DNA from: Hamiltosporidium magnivora
Taxonomy: Eukaryota; Microsporidia; Dubosqiidae
NCBI GenBank assembly: GCA_004325065.1
Contig: PITI01000139.1
Coordinates: 1 to 19,555 of the forward strand
Reading direction: 5' to 3'
DNA: 19,555 nt
Part shown: in pieces, positions 17,832 through 19,555 of the stretch
Layout of the letters: each line of letters opens with the position of its first letter
Position numbering within the stretch: position 1 is the stretch's first letter
The notes under the pieces: generated by a model
The model's database searches: none
What the model saw: the letters and a program-made list of their open reading frames with translations, nothing else
Told to the model about the DNA's origin: nothing
Program-made: the position numbers and the translations under genes

Positions 17832-19555
17832 TTATTGAGCGAAATCAATATTTTAAATTTATTATTTTTCTTATAATTTCTTTTATAGATTATTACATTT
17901 ATTTTTGAATGTGGATCGAAATAATTTTTAATTTTTTTATTTTAAATCAAAGAACATATTGTTTCATATAACAATGTATCATCATGCTCCTTTAAATGAT
18001 TATATTTTCAATTTAGATTTTAATATTTATTTATTTCAAATATTGTTTCTGATCCAAAACCTGTTTGATTAAAAATTATGAATTACAAGTTAGTAGTTTT
18101 TTCAAATAAAATTTTTTTGCAAAAAAATATAAAATGCATTTAAAAGATTCTTTTACTGTGTAAATAATATCAAATTCAAAGATTTATGTAGAAATAGTGT
18201 ATCACAGATAACTGTAGGTTTTCTAATATAATATTTTAACTGAAATGAATTAAATAGACTTCTTATCAAAAATAATGTAGATTTTATGGACTAGGAAATG
18301 CACAAGAAAAAAATCCCTTTATTTTTTGTGATTCTGTTAGAATAACTTTGAAAAAATATTTGTCTTTACATTTTATAGTAAAATATAAATAAACATTTAA
18401 ATGTAAATATTTTTAAATAAATTATTCGGTATTTTTAGATGCAAATCTAGAAATAGATTTTTTAAAAAATATAGAATTACAGAGTAAAATATTGTAATTT
18501 ATGAATTCATTGTTTCTCGAGAATTAAAAAATTCACCGTAAATTGAGTCAAAAGAACAAAGTCAATTATAATTACTTTTTATACTCACAGAACGTTTTTG
18601 ATTTTTGATTTTGATCTGCTCATATACATTTAAAATTTACATGTTCGGAGATACAACCTTAGAATTTATCTATAAAATCCGTTTTTCTGTAAAACACATT
18701 TCTTATGTTGATTAAGAAATGTTTCTAAGAAGAAATTACATACAATGATTTTTCAGAATTATGAAATGGATAAACACACAAATAAATCCTTAAAAAACTG
18801 CCAGTCATAATTATGGACTTTCAAATCCATAAATCTGTATCAAACAAGCCTCAATACAAACGATCTAATTAAATTCCAAAATCGATATGTTTAGAGTTTT
18901 AGCATTCTCAAAGCCATAGACTAGAATATAGACAGAACATATTTCTTTCAATATTTAATTAAATTAAACTGAAATAAAATTCTTAAAGTTTGTATATTTC
19001 TATGATTCTTAGATTTGAAATTTTATTAATTTAAAAATTCAAGGCATTGTGATATTACTCAATGAACCTTATTTTATATAATTTTGAAGCACAAAGAAAG
19101 CCTTGATTAGTAAGCTGTTATGCTTAATACTTTTCAATTTCTTTAAAAAAACTGTAATTAAAATTTTGTATCTACAAAAATCATTTGCTGTATTAATTAG
19201 ATCCTTCTTAAATATGCATATCAATTTCATTATATGAATTCGAATTCAAATAGAGTATTTATTTAGATATAACATAAAATATAATATATTTAGAAACAGT
19301 TAATTTGGTTTTAAGGTTAAAAATTCCGTAAACATTTCTTTCGTATTTGTTTTTAAATTAAAATAAAAATATTTCATTATCAACGCATTTCACTTATTTT
19401 ATCTTCATTGTCCAACTCAATATTTATTTTATTCGTTTTTTATTTTAAAGTATCGGTATAAATAAATTCTTTCTAATTCTAAATATTTGAGGATAATATA
19501 GACTCAATTCAATAATAAAAATTAATTACTTTATTTAAAAGTATCACATCTTTTT
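17832..19555. other. Intergenic region to the window end, no gene seen
   Basis: This is very AT-rich DNA without an ATG-started frame of useful length. It contains a perfect ten-base stem-loop, ACATTTCTTA (18696-18705) with TAAGAAATGT (18713-18722) around a seven-base loop, and a short palindrome ACATTTAAATGT near 18393. No R-family member, tRNA or known RNA was recognised. Confidence 0.5.

Noticed and set aside
18696..18722. Ten-base stem-loop as a terminator or small RNA
   Set aside because: Perfect short AT-rich stems arise easily in this composition and there is no gene nearby.
1..19555. CRISPR array, bacterial operon or integrated virus
   Set aside because: No regularly spaced repeats, no bacterial start signals, and no polymerase, capsid or integrase motifs on either strand.

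Overview
The window looks like a gene-sparse, very AT-rich nuclear segment of a small eukaryote, most probably a microsporidian. This is inferred from intronless ATG-initiated genes, compact convergent gene pairs, lysine/asparagine/isoleucine-rich proteins, and a C2H2 protein of the Sfp1 type next to small ER-membrane proteins. No species is claimed. I see no bacterial features such as ribosome binding sites, operons or IS ends, no rRNA and no CRISPR array.

Layout. At the left edge (1-1128) is a convergent pair: the 3' part of a J-like membrane-protein gene (+) and a complete RING-CH membrane E3 ligase gene (-). The same pair recurs in mirror image at 12780-14258, with the J-like gene complete. 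Around 2274-2762 is a broken or unusually started multispanning membrane ORF, weakly cornichon/ERV14-like. A C2H2 zinc-finger gene lies at 6360-6929 (+), and an unrecognised lysine-rich protein gene at 17160-17831 (+). Only about a fifth of the window is convincingly coding.

The rest is not plain filler. Reading both strands against each other shows three layers of repeated DNA. (1) Inverted repeat IR1: positions 1 to about 2290 pair with about 13913 down to 10930. It is almost identical over the gene pair and strongly diverged outside it. (2) Inverted repeat IR2: about 8100-9600 pairs with about 15850-14270. It is an old duplication of the DNA upstream of the J-like gene, and its left copy has no J-like gene after it. 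(3) A dispersed repeat family, here called R, with copies at about 1640-2290 (opposite orientation), 3820-4640, 10150-10400 (partial), 10920-11775 and 16045-16740. Its copies lie upstream of the genes, and one carries a degenerate tRNA-like segment.

Function. The RING-CH protein (membrane ubiquitin ligase) and the J-like protein (signal peptide, lumenal J-like domain, one membrane span, basic tail) both point to the ER/endomembrane system and are kept together as a convergent cassette in both copies. The C2H2 protein would be a nuclear regulator. The clearest unusual signal is the mosaic identity of the duplicated cassette: long stretches identical at silent and intergenic sites alternate with strongly diverged patches, which suggests gene conversion between the arms. 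All alignments were made by eye; identities and repeat borders are approximate.
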